A stretch of 35,624 bases of DNA from an uncultured SAR86 cluster bacterium. Lineage in GTDB: Bacteria; Pseudomonadota; Gammaproteobacteria; Magnimaribacterales; AG-339-G14. Shown here piece by piece: positions 16,990 to 25,150 of the stretch; the stretch's first letter is position 1, and the number at the start of each line of letters is the position of its first letter. Below the pieces are notes generated by a model. That model searched no databases, was not told where the DNA came from, and saw only the letters and a list, made by a program, of their open reading frames with translations. Made by a program: the position numbers and the translations under genes. Location: NCBI GenBank assembly GCA_902522825.1, contig CABYXE010000008.1:1-35624 (forward strand). Reading direction: 5' to 3'.

Positions 16990-18300
16990 ATGAAAATAAA
17001 AAAAAATGAAATATCTTTCGAAAATTATAAGAAAGAACTTAATGACAGGGAGGTCTTTTACGGGCTTCCTAAAAATATTGAATATTGTAAATCCTGTGTT
17101 ATTTCTAACCAAAGACCCAATTCAACTGTAGAGTTTTCTCACACAAAAGCATCAAAAAAAAGCACCATTAATTTTGATCAAAATGGGATTTGCGACGCAT
17201 GTAAACAGTCTAACAAAAAAAAGGAAATCGACTGGGCTGAAAGAGAAAATCAATTAAAAGATTTATGCGATAAATTCAGAAGTAATAATGGAGATTATGA
17301 TTGCCTTGTTCCAGGATCTGGAGGAAAAGATAGCTTCTATCAAGCACATATTTTAAAGAATAAATACAATATGAATCCTTTAACCATTACTTGGGCTCCA
17401 AATCTTTATACAGATTGGGGAAGGAATAACCACTCAAAATGGATCCACTCTGGGTTTGATAATTATTTAGTTACTCCTAATGGGCTTGTAACTAGGGTTT
17501 TAACCAGACTTGCTGTGGAAAATCTTTTTCATCCTTTTCAACCTTTTATGATGGGGCAAAAGGCTTTAGCCCCAAAATTTGCAGCAAAATTTAATATTCC
17601 TTTGATTTTTTATGGTGAAAATGAAGCAGAATATGGAAACCCTATAGCTGATAATATTTCTGCAAAAAGAGAATGGAAATACTTCACTTCGAAAGATAAA
17701 GAAAAAATATTCCTTGGAGGAGCCTCTATTAAAGAATTAACTGAAGATTTCGGCTTATCTCAAAATGATTTAAATATTTTTATGCCAGCAGATCCAGAAT
17801 TAATAGAAAGGAAAAATATCGAAGTACATTATTTAGGTTATTACTTAAAATGGCATCCTCAATCTGCCTATTACTACTCCGTTGAGCATGGAGACTTCGA
17901 GCCATCTCCTGAAAGAACGGTTGGAACATATTCAAAATATAACTCTATTGATGACAAAATAGATGATTTTCATTATTACACTACTTATATAAAATTTGGT
18001 ATAGGCAGGACAACATATGATGCAGCTCAAGAAATAAGATCAGGAGACATAGATAGAGATGAGGCATTAATGCTAATTAAAAGATACGAAGGAGAATTTC
18101 CTGAAAGATTTGCAGATGAAATATTTAAATATCTCTCCGTCGATGAGAAAAAAATGCCTCAAGCTGCCTCTAATTTTGAATCTCCTTCTATGGATAGAGA
18201 TTATTTTGAAAATCTGACTAATAAATTTAGATCTCCTCATATATGGAATTATGTAAATGGTCAGTGGGAATTAGTAAGGTCTATTTTTGATACTGAATAA
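16990..18300 (+). CDS. N-acetyl sugar amidotransferase (WbpG/PseA/PtmG-like)
   Basis: PP-loop ATP-dependent amidotransferase that turns an N-acyl group on a nucleotide sugar or nonulosonic acid into an amidine, using ammonia passed from a HisH/HisF pair. The 436 residues have a Cys pair (Cys33, Cys36 in YCKSCVISNQRP), a second pair (Cys68, Cys71 in GICDAC), probably zinc ligands, and the ATP-binding PP-loop SGGKDS at 110-115. Later HPFQPFMMGQKALAPKFA and FYGENEAEYGNP are typical of this subfamily. The ATG at 16990 is the only usable start: upstream the frame is closed by the tRNA anticodon TAA and has no other start codon. It overlaps the HisF-like gene by 14 bases. The substrate is inferred from context. 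Confidence 0.9.
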   Translation: MKIKKNEISFENYKKELNDREVFYGLPKNIEYCKSCVISNQRPNSTVEFSHTKASKKSTINFDQNGICDACKQSNKKKEIDWAERENQLKDLCDKFRSNNGDYDCLVPGSGGKDSFYQAHILKNKYNMNPLTITWAPNLYTDWGRNNHSKWIHSGFDNYLVTPNGLVTRVLTRLAVENLFHPFQPFMMGQKALAPKFAAKFNIPLIFYGENEAEYGNPIADNISAKREWKYFTSKDKEKIFLGGASIKELTEDFGLSQNDLNIFMPADPELIERKNIEVHYLGYYLKWHPQSAYYYSVEHGDFEPSPERTVGTYSKYNSIDDKIDDFHYYTTYIKFGIGRTTYDAAQEIRSGDIDRDEALMLIKRYEGEFPERFADEIFKYLSVDEKKMPQAASNFESPSMDRDYFENLTNKFRSPHIWNYVNGQWELVRSIFDTE

Positions 18301-19057
18301 AAGAATAATTGGCAGACTAGACGTTAAGTCTAATTTCTTAATAAAAGGAATAAGAATGGAGGGTTGGAGAAAGATTGGAGAACCAGTTGATTTTGCAAAA
18401 AAATATTATGAAAAAGGCATAGATGAGTTAATTTTTATAGACGTTGTCGCAAGTTTGTACGATAGAAACAATCTTAATGAAATGATTTCTGAAATTGCTT
18501 CTGAAGTTTTTATCCCTCTAACTGCAGGAGGCGGAATTAAAAACCTTGAAGATGCAGGAAAATTACTTAATGCAGGAGCGGATAAAATTACAATAAATAC
18601 TGCCGCCATAAAAAACCCAAATATTATAAGAGATATTTCCTCAACTTTTGGTTCCCAGGCAACTGTAGTTGCTATAGAAGCAAAAAAAATAAATGGCTCT
18701 CATAAATCTTGGGAGCCTTTAACAGATAATGGAAGAAATCATACAGGTTTAGACGCAATTAAATGGGCAAACTTGGCAGAAAAAATGGGGGCAGGAGAAA
18801 TATTAGTAACTTCAATAGATAAAGATGGAACAAGGCTAGGTTGTGATCTTGAATTATTTAAGTCAATTAGCTTAGCCGTAAATATTCCAGTCATAGGAGG
18901 CGGAGGAGTTGGAACAATAGACGATTCAATAAAAGCTTTTAATGAAACAGATATTCAAGCACTAGCAATTGGCTCTTCTCTTCACTATGATAAAATTTTT
19001 TTAAAAGATTTAAAAAAAGCACTAATTAAAAAAAATTTAAATATTAGAGAAAAATGA
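18287..19057 (+). CDS. HisF-like subunit of the sugar amidotransferase system
   Basis: A 256-residue TIM barrel of the imidazole glycerol phosphate synthase cyclase family. In these clusters it is thought to channel ammonia from the HisH-like glutaminase to the PP-loop amidotransferase, not to make histidine. It starts NKRIIGRLDVKSN, with Asp12 at the position of the first catalytic Asp. The second catalytic Asp (130 in Thermotoga HisF) is replaced by Glu131 in VVAIEAKK. Phosphate-binding loops remain (AGGGIKNLEDA, IGGGGVGTIDD). It overlaps the amidotransferase by 14 bases and hisH by 4 (ATGA). True histidine-pathway function is unlikely given the Glu substitution and neighbours. Confidence 0.9.
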   Translation: MILNKRIIGRLDVKSNFLIKGIRMEGWRKIGEPVDFAKKYYEKGIDELIFIDVVASLYDRNNLNEMISEIASEVFIPLTAGGGIKNLEDAGKLLNAGADKITINTAAIKNPNIIRDISSTFGSQATVVAIEAKKINGSHKSWEPLTDNGRNHTGLDAIKWANLAEKMGAGEILVTSIDKDGTRLGCDLELFKSISLAVNIPVIGGGGVGTIDDSIKAFNETDIQALAIGSSLHYDKIFLKDLKKALIKKNLNIREK

Positions 19058-19677
19058 AAGTCACAATTATAGATTATGGTATCGGAAATATTTTTTCAGT
19101 CTGTTCAGCAATTAAAAAAGTAGGTCATGAACCCTTTCTTACAAAAAAAGAAAATGATATCAAAAAATCTGATTTGGTTATCCTTCCTGGAGTTGGTTCA
19201 TTTGATAAAGCTGCGGAGCAATTAAAAAAAAATTCTTTAGATTATTATTTAAAGGACTATATTTTATTAGAAAGACCAATATTAGGAATATGCGTTGGAA
19301 TGCAGTTAATGATGTCTTATGGTGAAGAAGGCGAAGGAGCTGATGGTCTAGACTTGTTTAAAGGAAAAGTAAAAAAATTAAAGACTTCGGGCTCTAAATT
19401 AAAAAAAATTCCTATTCCACACATTGCCTGGGCAAAAATTCATAATAATGAAACTTTAAAAGAAAGAAATCTTTTGCAAGAAGACGATTATATGTATTTT
19501 GTACATTCTTATAATTGCGAACTTGAAAATATGTCGGAAGTCTCTTCTTACTCTTTTTATGGTGGAATTAAACTTACATCTTCAATTCAAAAAAAAAATA
19601 TTTGTGGAGTTCAGTTTCATCCAGAAAAAAGTGGAAAATCCGGATTAAAATTTTTAAAAAATTATATTGAAAAATAA
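19054..19677 (+). CDS. HisH-like glutamine amidotransferase subunit
   Basis: A 207-residue class I glutaminase that releases ammonia from glutamine for its HisF-like partner. The triad is intact: Cys80 in GICVGMQ, and His189 and Glu191 in GVQFHPEKS. The oxyanion-hole region PGVGSF is at about 45-50. It overlaps the HisF-like gene as ATGA. With the PP-loop protein it forms the three-gene module found in Pseudomonas O-antigen and Campylobacter flagellin-glycan loci. The next gene (legB) starts about 150 bases later, after a relic coding fragment. Confidence 0.92.
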   Translation: MKVTIIDYGIGNIFSVCSAIKKVGHEPFLTKKENDIKKSDLVILPGVGSFDKAAEQLKKNSLDYYLKDYILLERPILGICVGMQLMMSYGEEGEGADGLDLFKGKVKKLKTSGSKLKKIPIPHIAWAKIHNNETLKERNLLQEDDYMYFVHSYNCELENMSEVSSYSFYGGIKLTSSIQKKNICGVQFHPEKSGKSGLKFLKNYIEK

Positions 19678-19726
19678 AAATAGCTTTTACAACAAAAATA
19701 AGAAAAATTAGGAATAAAAGAGCCAT

Positions 19727-19828
19727 ATGAATTACTTAAAAAATTTACTCGGCTATACTTTTAATTTTAAAGATATAGAAGGTATAAAAGAGACTGTTAA
19801 TTGGCACATGGACGAAATGCAAAAATGA
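19727..19828 (+). pseudogene. 33-residue C-terminal relic of a NAD-dependent epimerase/dehydratase
   Basis: ATG at 19727 opens a frame of 33 codons ending TGA at 19828. Its residues 7-26 (LLGYTFNFKD, then IEGIKETVNW) align without gaps to residues 289-308 of the adjacent LegB (LTGFEPKIN..., then ...LGLKKTIDW). Leu, Gly, Gly, Lys, Thr and Trp are identical, and Tyr/Phe, Ile/Leu, Val/Ile and Asn/Asp are conserved. The N-terminal 90% of such a protein is missing, so I read it as the 3' end of an earlier epimerase gene left after a cassette exchange, or a partial duplication. Its TGA overlaps the legB start as ATGA, so if translated it could act as a coupling leader. Confidence 0.6.
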
Positions 19829-20802
19829 AAGTTTTGGTTACAGGCGCAGATGGCTTTATCGGATCTCATTTAGTGGAGATGCTCATGAAAAGCGGATTTC
19901 AAGTCACTGCTTTAGCTCAATATAATTCTTTTAACAGTTGGGGGTGGTTAGAAGATATAGAAAATAAAAAGGATTTAAATATAGTATCAGGAGATATTAG
20001 AGATCAGTTTTTTTGTGAAAAGATATCTAAAAATATTGATTTTATTTTTCATTTAGCTGCATTAATTGCAATTCCACATTCTTACATTTCCCCTGGAAGT
20101 TATATAGATACAAATGTAATTGGAACCTTAAATATTTGTCAAAGTGCTATGAAGAATAATATCGAAAGAATTCTTATAACCTCTACTAGTGAAGTATATG
20201 GATCAGCCCAATATACACCAATCGATGAGAAACACCCTCTTCAAGCTCAATCTCCTTATAGCGCAAGTAAAATAGCATCTGATGCAATTGCAATGAGCTT
20301 CTATAATTCCTTCGAGCTACCTTTGACAATTGCGAGGCCTTTTAATACTTATGGACCTAGACAATCTGCTAGAGCTGTAATCCCGTCAATTATTAGCCAA
20401 ATTTTATATGGCAAAAAAGAAATAAAAATTGGGGATACCACACCAACTCGAGATTTTAGTTATGTAGAGGACACTTGTCGCGGTTTCACAGAACTGATAA
20501 ATAATAAAAATACAATTGGCGAGACTGTAAATATAGGCTCAAATTTCGAAATAAGTATTTTTGAAACATTAAAAAAGATAAAAACAATAATGAACAGCGA
20601 TGTAGAGTTCGTAGAAGATCAGTCCAGGCTTAGGCCAAAAAATTCAGAAGTGTATAGACTTTGGTGTGATAATTCTAAAATTAAAAAACTTACCGGATTC
20701 GAACCAAAAATCAACATAGACCTTGGATTAAAAAAAACAATTGATTGGATATCGGTTCCTGAAAATCTAATAAAATATAAAGCAGATATTTATAATGTTT
20801 GA
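19825..20802 (+). CDS. legB: NAD-dependent sugar-nucleotide 4,6-dehydratase (LegB)
   Basis: First committed step toward legionaminic-type sugars: 4,6-dehydration of GDP- or UDP-N-acetylglucosamine. I choose the ATG at 19825, which puts the Rossmann motif at the N-terminus (MKVLVTGADGFIGSHL); a TTG at 19801 would add eight residues read from the relic region. The protein is 325 residues. Motifs include TSTSEVYGSAQYTPI for the Ser/Thr catalytic region, the SDR Tyr-x3-Lys in SPYSASKIASD, and RPFNTYGPRQSARAVIPSII, a run typical of the LegB subfamily. It overlaps legC by 8 bases. Specificity for GDP-sugar is inferred from ptmE nearby. Confidence 0.9.
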   Translation: MKVLVTGADGFIGSHLVEMLMKSGFQVTALAQYNSFNSWGWLEDIENKKDLNIVSGDIRDQFFCEKISKNIDFIFHLAALIAIPHSYISPGSYIDTNVIGTLNICQSAMKNNIERILITSTSEVYGSAQYTPIDEKHPLQAQSPYSASKIASDAIAMSFYNSFELPLTIARPFNTYGPRQSARAVIPSIISQILYGKKEIKIGDTTPTRDFSYVEDTCRGFTELINNKNTIGETVNIGSNFEISIFETLKKIKTIMNSDVEFVEDQSRLRPKNSEVYRLWCDNSKIKKLTGFEPKINIDLGLKKTIDWISVPENLIKYKADIYNV

Positions 20803-21934
20803 TGAATTTGTAAATTTTGTTAGAAAACTTTATAAAAACTTATCTTCTATTCCGCTTCATGAACCTTCTTTTACAGGAAACGAAAAAAAATACTTATCTG
20901 ATGTAATAGACTCAACATATGTTTCAAGTGTGGGGGAGAAAATAACTGATTTTGAAAATTTAATATCTAAATACACAGGCATAGAATATGCTGTAGCCGT
21001 TGTAAATTGCACATCAGCGCTTCATTTAAGTTTGCTGCTCTCAGATGTAAAAGAAGGATCAGAAGTTCTTACCCAATCCTTAAATTTTATTGCAGGATGC
21101 AACGCTATTTCTTATTGCAATGCATTGCCTGTATTTATAGATATCGATAAAGACTCACTGAGCATGTCAGTTAATTCTTTAAAGTTATTTTTTGAAGAAA
21201 ATTGTGAAATAAGAGACGATGGAGCATGTTGGAATAAAAAATCTGGAAATAAAGTTTCAGCTTGTCTTCCAATGAATACGTATGGATTTCCTTCGGATGC
21301 TAAAAGTTTGAATAAGATATGTAAAAATTATAATGTGCCTCTTATAGAAGATTCAGCAGAATCTTTAGGAAGTTTTGTCAATAAAAAGCACGTGGGATCT
21401 GAATCATTAATATCCACTTTAAGTTTTAATGGAAATAAGATAATTACAACAGGAGGCGGAGGTATGATTCTTACAAATAACAAAAAATTATATAAAAAAG
21501 CAAAACATATTTCTACGACTTCTAAAATAAGTCACAAATGGCATTTTAATCATAACCAGATAGGGTATAACTATCGGATGCCTAATTTGAATGCTGCTTT
21601 GGGGATTGCCCAATTCGAAAAGCTTGAAGAATTTTTAAACAAAAAAAGAACTCTTGCTATGGAATACCATGATTGGGGTGAAAGATATGGAGTTGAGTTC
21701 ATAAAGGATAAAAAAAATAATTTTTCTAATTATTGGCTTAATTGCATGTTACTTGAAGATATCTCAGAAAGAGACAAATTTCTTAAATTTACAAATGATA
21801 ATAAAATTATGACAAGACCATCATGGATGCCAATGCACAAAATTTCTATGTATAAGAATTGCTTGCACTCTGATTTGTCTAATACTAATTGGATTCATGA
21901 TAGATTGATCAATGTTCCAAGTAGTCCAATTTGA
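20795..21934 (+). CDS. legC: LegC-family PLP aminotransferase
   Basis: DegT/DnrJ/EryC1 aminotransferase expected to place an amine at C4 of the 4-keto-6-deoxy sugar made by LegB. It has 379 residues. The N-terminal leader (FVNFVRKLYKN, then IPLHEPSFTGNEKKYL) and VSSVGEKITDFE are characteristic of LegC proteins. PLP lysine is Lys215 in SFNGNKIITTGGGG. The NCTSALHLSLL and EDSAESLGS motifs are also present. This amine becomes the C7 nitrogen of the final nonulosonic acid and is the presumed target of the formyltransferase. It overlaps legB by 8 bases; neuC follows after 24 bases. Confidence 0.91.
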   Translation: MFDEFVNFVRKLYKNLSSIPLHEPSFTGNEKKYLSDVIDSTYVSSVGEKITDFENLISKYTGIEYAVAVVNCTSALHLSLLLSDVKEGSEVLTQSLNFIAGCNAISYCNALPVFIDIDKDSLSMSVNSLKLFFEENCEIRDDGACWNKKSGNKVSACLPMNTYGFPSDAKSLNKICKNYNVPLIEDSAESLGSFVNKKHVGSESLISTLSFNGNKIITTGGGGMILTNNKKLYKKAKHISTTSKISHKWHFNHNQIGYNYRMPNLNAALGIAQFEKLEEFLNKKRTLAMEYHDWGERYGVEFIKDKKNNFSNYWLNCMLLEDISERDKFLKFTNDNKIMTRPSWMPMHKISMYKNCLHSDLSNTNWIHDRLINVPSSPI

Positions 21935-21958
21935 ACTATTAACAAATTTTTTAATTTA

Positions 21959-23122
21959 ATGCTTAAAATTGCAGTAATAACAGGAACTAGAGCTGACTAT
22001 GGACTATTTTATTGGTTATTAAACGATTTAAAAGACCATAGTAAATTTAAACTAAATGTTATTGCAACAGGTTCTCATCTTTCAAAGATATATGGCAATA
22101 CATATAAAGAAATAGAAAAAGATGGATTTGTTATTAAAGAAAAAATTAAAATACTTAGTTCTGATGATGACTCTTTAGATATTGCATTAAGCACCTCTAA
22201 GGCAATAAAAGGTTTTGCTCAATATTTTAATAAAAATAAAACTGACTTAGTTATTATTCTTGGCGATAGGTATGAAGCTTTGGCTGCATGTATTTCTGCC
22301 ATGTTTTCTGATGTTCCTTTAATGCATATTCATGGAGGAGAAATATCATCGGGAGCTTATGACGATTCTATAAGACATGCGATAACTAAGATGAGCCACT
22401 ATCACTGCACAACAACTAAAGAGCATATGAAAAGAGTAATTCAATTAGGAGAAAATCCTGATAGAGTTAAAAATTTTGGAGCTCCTGGTTTAGAGTATTT
22501 AAAAAGATCAAACTTGTTATCAAAAAAAGAATTATCTAGGGAGTTAGGCTTTGACTTAAATAATTTTTTTCTTTTTACATATCATCCAGAGACTTTGTCA
22601 GACATAACAATTTCCAAACAGATTGAACAGGTTCTAAAGGCTTTAGATAACTTTAAAGACCATAGAATCTTATTCACTTATCCCAATGCAGATAAAGGAG
22701 GAAAAAAAATTATTAAGTCTATAAATGCTTATGCGAAAAGAAATGCGAGAAGATGCTTGGCAGTTCCGTCGCTTGGACAGATAAGATATCTATCTGCTTT
22801 ATTAGTGTGTGACTTAGTGATAGGTAACTCATCAAGCGGTTTAATAGAGGCGCCTTCAGCAAAGGTTCCAACAATTAATATTGGTAAAAGACAAGAAAAT
22901 AGAACATCTGCAAAATCTGTAATAAACGTAGAAAATGATACAAATAAAATAATTAAATCTATTTCAAAAGGCTTATCAAGTAATTTTAGATCAAATAAAC
23001 AAATTTATAATAACCCTTATGGAGAGGGCAAGACATCAAAAAGAATTATAAAGTGGATAGAAGAATTAGATTTAAAAAATAAAAAAATTTTTTATGATCT
23101 GTCTTTAAGTGAATTAGATTGA
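21959..23122 (+). CDS. legG: Hydrolysing sugar-nucleotide 2-epimerase (NeuC/LegG)
   Basis: Inverts C2 and removes the nucleotide, giving the free manno-configured diamino sugar used by the synthase. The 387 residues match the NeuC fold: ITGTRADYGLFYWLL at the N-terminus, LGDRYEALAA, PLMHIHGGEISSGAYDDSIR, and the UDP-binding IGNSSSGLIEAPSAKVPTIN near the C-terminus. A hydrolysing 2-epimerase of the NeuC type, not a PseG-type hydrolase, points to legionaminic over pseudaminic stereochemistry. Its TGA overlaps the TTG start of the next gene. Confidence 0.92.
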   Translation: MLKIAVITGTRADYGLFYWLLNDLKDHSKFKLNVIATGSHLSKIYGNTYKEIEKDGFVIKEKIKILSSDDDSLDIALSTSKAIKGFAQYFNKNKTDLVIILGDRYEALAACISAMFSDVPLMHIHGGEISSGAYDDSIRHAITKMSHYHCTTTKEHMKRVIQLGENPDRVKNFGAPGLEYLKRSNLLSKKELSRELGFDLNNFFLFTYHPETLSDITISKQIEQVLKALDNFKDHRILFTYPNADKGGKKIIKSINAYAKRNARRCLAVPSLGQIRYLSALLVCDLVIGNSSSGLIEAPSAKVPTINIGKRQENRTSAKSVINVENDTNKIIKSISKGLSSNFRSNKQIYNNPYGEGKTSKRIIKWIEELDLKNKKIFYDLSLSELD

Positions 23123-24195
23123 ATAAAATAAAAATTATAGCCGAGGCAGGAGTTAATCATAATGGTGACATTGAATTAGCTAAAGAACTAATTTCAGCAG
23201 CTTTTGAATCTGGCGCAGATGTAATTAAATTTCAATCTTTCAATACAGAGGAATTAGTAACTACTAAATCATCCCAGGCACCTTATCAATCTAAAAATAG
23301 TAAAATAAAAGAAACTCAATACGAAATGCTTAAAAAACTTGAGTTAAATAGGGAGTCTCATTTTATTTTAAAAGAAAAATGCGACAAATTAGGAATAGAA
23401 TTTTTTTCAACCGCCTTTGATTTGACTAGCCTAGATTTTTTGATAAAAGATTTAAAGTTTAGAACTTTAAAAATACCTTCTGGAGAGATTACAAATGGTT
23501 CTTTAATTCTCAACAGTGCTCTTTCGGGTTGTGACTTAATTATTTCTACAGGCATGGCTAATTTAGAAGAAATAAAAAATGCTTTAGCGATTACAGCATT
23601 CGGCTTAACAATAAAAAATGATTTAAATCCTTCGTTATCGAAATTTAAAAAAGCTTTTGTCTCTCAAAAAGGAAAAGAATTTTTAAAGAAAAAAGTAAGT
23701 CTTCTTCATTGCACTTCATCTTATCCTGCAAGTTTTGAGGATTTAAATTTAAACTCTATGGAAACTATGAGAAAAAAATTTCAACTTCCTGTTGGGTATT
23801 CAGATCATAGTCTGGGAATAGAAGCTTCTATTGCAGCAGTTGCAAAAGGAGCCCATATTATTGAGAAACATTTTACTTTGGATAGGAAGCTTTCTGGACC
23901 AGATCACTTAGCATCTTGCGAGCCACCTGAATTTACCAATTTGGTAAATTCAATAAGAAACATAGAGACCGCATTAGGAGATGGAATAAAAGAACCAAAA
24001 TTATCGGAATTAGAAAATAAAAAAGTTGCTAGAAAAAGTATTTTTGCAACACAAAAAATTAAAAAAGGCGAATTAATTACGAAAGAAATGCTATCAATTA
24101 AGAGACCAGAAATTGGTATGAACCCCATGATGATCTGGGATTTAATTGGCTCAAAAGCAAAAAAAGATTATGAAAAGGATGAGGTACTAAAGTGA
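23119..24195 (+). CDS. legI: Nonulosonic acid synthase (NeuB/LegI)
   Basis: Condenses phosphoenolpyruvate with the six-carbon sugar to make the nine-carbon acid. The 358 residues have an N-terminal TIM barrel (IAEAGVNHNGDIELAKELI, GADVIKFQSF, HCTSSYPA, GYSDHSLGIEA, KHFTLDRKLSGPDH) and a C-terminal SAF/antifreeze-like domain (about 300-358) with RKSIFATQKIKKGE. The start is TTG at 23119, overlapping the previous stop as TTGA. No ATG is near the conserved N-terminus, so the TTG is well supported. It overlaps the formyltransferase by 4 bases (GTGA). Confidence 0.93.
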   Translation: MNKIKIIAEAGVNHNGDIELAKELISAAFESGADVIKFQSFNTEELVTTKSSQAPYQSKNSKIKETQYEMLKKLELNRESHFILKEKCDKLGIEFFSTAFDLTSLDFLIKDLKFRTLKIPSGEITNGSLILNSALSGCDLIISTGMANLEEIKNALAITAFGLTIKNDLNPSLSKFKKAFVSQKGKEFLKKKVSLLHCTSSYPASFEDLNLNSMETMRKKFQLPVGYSDHSLGIEASIAAVAKGAHIIEKHFTLDRKLSGPDHLASCEPPEFTNLVNSIRNIETALGDGIKEPKLSELENKKVARKSIFATQKIKKGELITKEMLSIKRPEIGMNPMMIWDLIGSKAKKDYEKDEVLK

Positions 24196-25106
24196 AGATT
24201 GGGTATTTTGCAGATGGACCATGGTCTCATTTAGCCCTTGATAAAATAATAACTGATACTGCTCTTGAAGTAGTATTTATTGTTCCAAGATATGATAGCC
24301 AAGACTCAATTTTAAAAGAAAAAGCTAAGAAACTAAATATTGATTTTTTGCCAATAAAAAACGTTAACTCAGAAAAAGCAATCAATAGTTTAGAAAAATA
24401 TAAAGCTAGTATTTATGTCTCAATGTCTTTTGACCAAATCTTAAAATCTAAAATCTTGTCTAAGCCGCCTCTAGGTTTTATAAATTGTCACGCAGGCTCA
24501 TTGCCATTCTATAGAGGAAGAAATATCTTGAACTGGGTTTTAATAAATGACGAGAAAGAGTTTGGCGTTTCTGTCCATTACGTAGATGAAGGAATTGATA
24601 CAGGAGATATAATAATTCAAAAAAAATCAAAAATTAATGATTCTGATAATTATTCTTCTCTCTTGAAAAGAGCAACTAAATTATGTTCAGATTCTTTATA
24701 CCAATCTTTGAAAGAAATACATTTAGGCAAAGCTAAAAGAGTTAAACAATCTTCAATTCATCCTGTTGGCTCATATTTTTCAAAAAGAAAAATTGGAGAT
24801 GAGTTTATTGACTGGAACTGGAACTCAAGAAGAATATTCAACTTTGTAAGAGCAATATCAGATCCTGGACCATCAGCACAGACTTTTCACAATAAGTCTA
24901 TTTTAAAAATAAATAAAGCAGAATTAATAAAAGATGCTCCTACTTATATCGCTAATTCTGGGGAAGTTATTGGAAAAGGAGAAGATTTTTTAGTAATAAA
25001 AACTGGAGATTCAAGTATAAAAATTCTCACCAAAGATAAATCTTTAAAAGAAAATGAAAAGAAATTAAATAAACTTTGTATTGGAGATAGATTATCTTCA
25101 AAATAA
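24192..25106 (+). CDS. Sugar N-formyltransferase (formyl-tetrahydrofolate dependent)
   Basis: Member of the methionyl-tRNA formyltransferase fold used for sugar amines (as in VioF- or QdtF-type enzymes). Of 304 residues, the catalytic set is Asn98, His100 and Asp136 (NCHAGSLPFYRG and DEGIDTGDI), with the same Asn-to-Asp spacing of 38 as in E. coli Fmt. A C-terminal domain follows, with IDWNWNSRRIFNFVRAISDPGP (about 215-236), a motif shared with ArnA-like and sugar formyltransferases. The start is GTG, overlapping legI. It sits where an N-acetyltransferase (LegH) would be expected, so I infer it formylates the C4 amine made by LegC. It is not the housekeeping fmt: there is no def or rsmB neighbour. 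Confidence 0.88.
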   Translation: MKIGYFADGPWSHLALDKIITDTALEVVFIVPRYDSQDSILKEKAKKLNIDFLPIKNVNSEKAINSLEKYKASIYVSMSFDQILKSKILSKPPLGFINCHAGSLPFYRGRNILNWVLINDEKEFGVSVHYVDEGIDTGDIIIQKKSKINDSDNYSSLLKRATKLCSDSLYQSLKEIHLGKAKRVKQSSIHPVGSYFSKRKIGDEFIDWNWNSRRIFNFVRAISDPGPSAQTFHNKSILKINKAELIKDAPTYIANSGEVIGKGEDFLVIKTGDSSIKILTKDKSLKENEKKLNKLCIGDRLSSK

Positions 25107-25137
25107 ATTAAACTTTTAAGAAATATTAAGATAAAGA

Positions 25138-25143
25138 AAGGAG
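25138..25143 (+). promoter_or_regulatory. Strong Shine-Dalgarno sequence before ptmE
   Basis: AAGGAG lies seven bases before the TTG start at 25151. Most starts in the window have no comparable motif and rely on overlap with the previous stop. Here the upstream gene ends 44 bases earlier, so initiation must be independent; the good ribosome site probably compensates for the weak TTG codon and confirms that start. Confidence 0.75.
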
Positions 25144-25150
25144 CTAATCT

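Noticed and set aside
16891-17112. Reverse-strand frame of 73 codons across tRNA-Leu, containing GAGLEPARYYYRG
   Set aside because: This is the well-known spurious peptide produced by reading a tRNA-Leu gene backwards (GAGLEPAR-type). It overlaps a certain tRNA and the start of the amidotransferase.
19702-19755. Frame reading EKLGIKEPYELLKKFTR, similar to the C-terminal region of adenylosuccinate lyase
   Set aside because: Only about 17 residues, bounded by stops on both sides, and it overlaps the better-supported epimerase-like frame. The likeness may be chance in a Lys-rich stretch.
24192-25106. Methionyl-tRNA formyltransferase (fmt)
   Set aside because: Shares the fold and catalytic triad, but lies inside a sugar cluster overlapping legI, with no def or rsmB neighbour, and its C-terminal region resembles the sugar formyltransferases.
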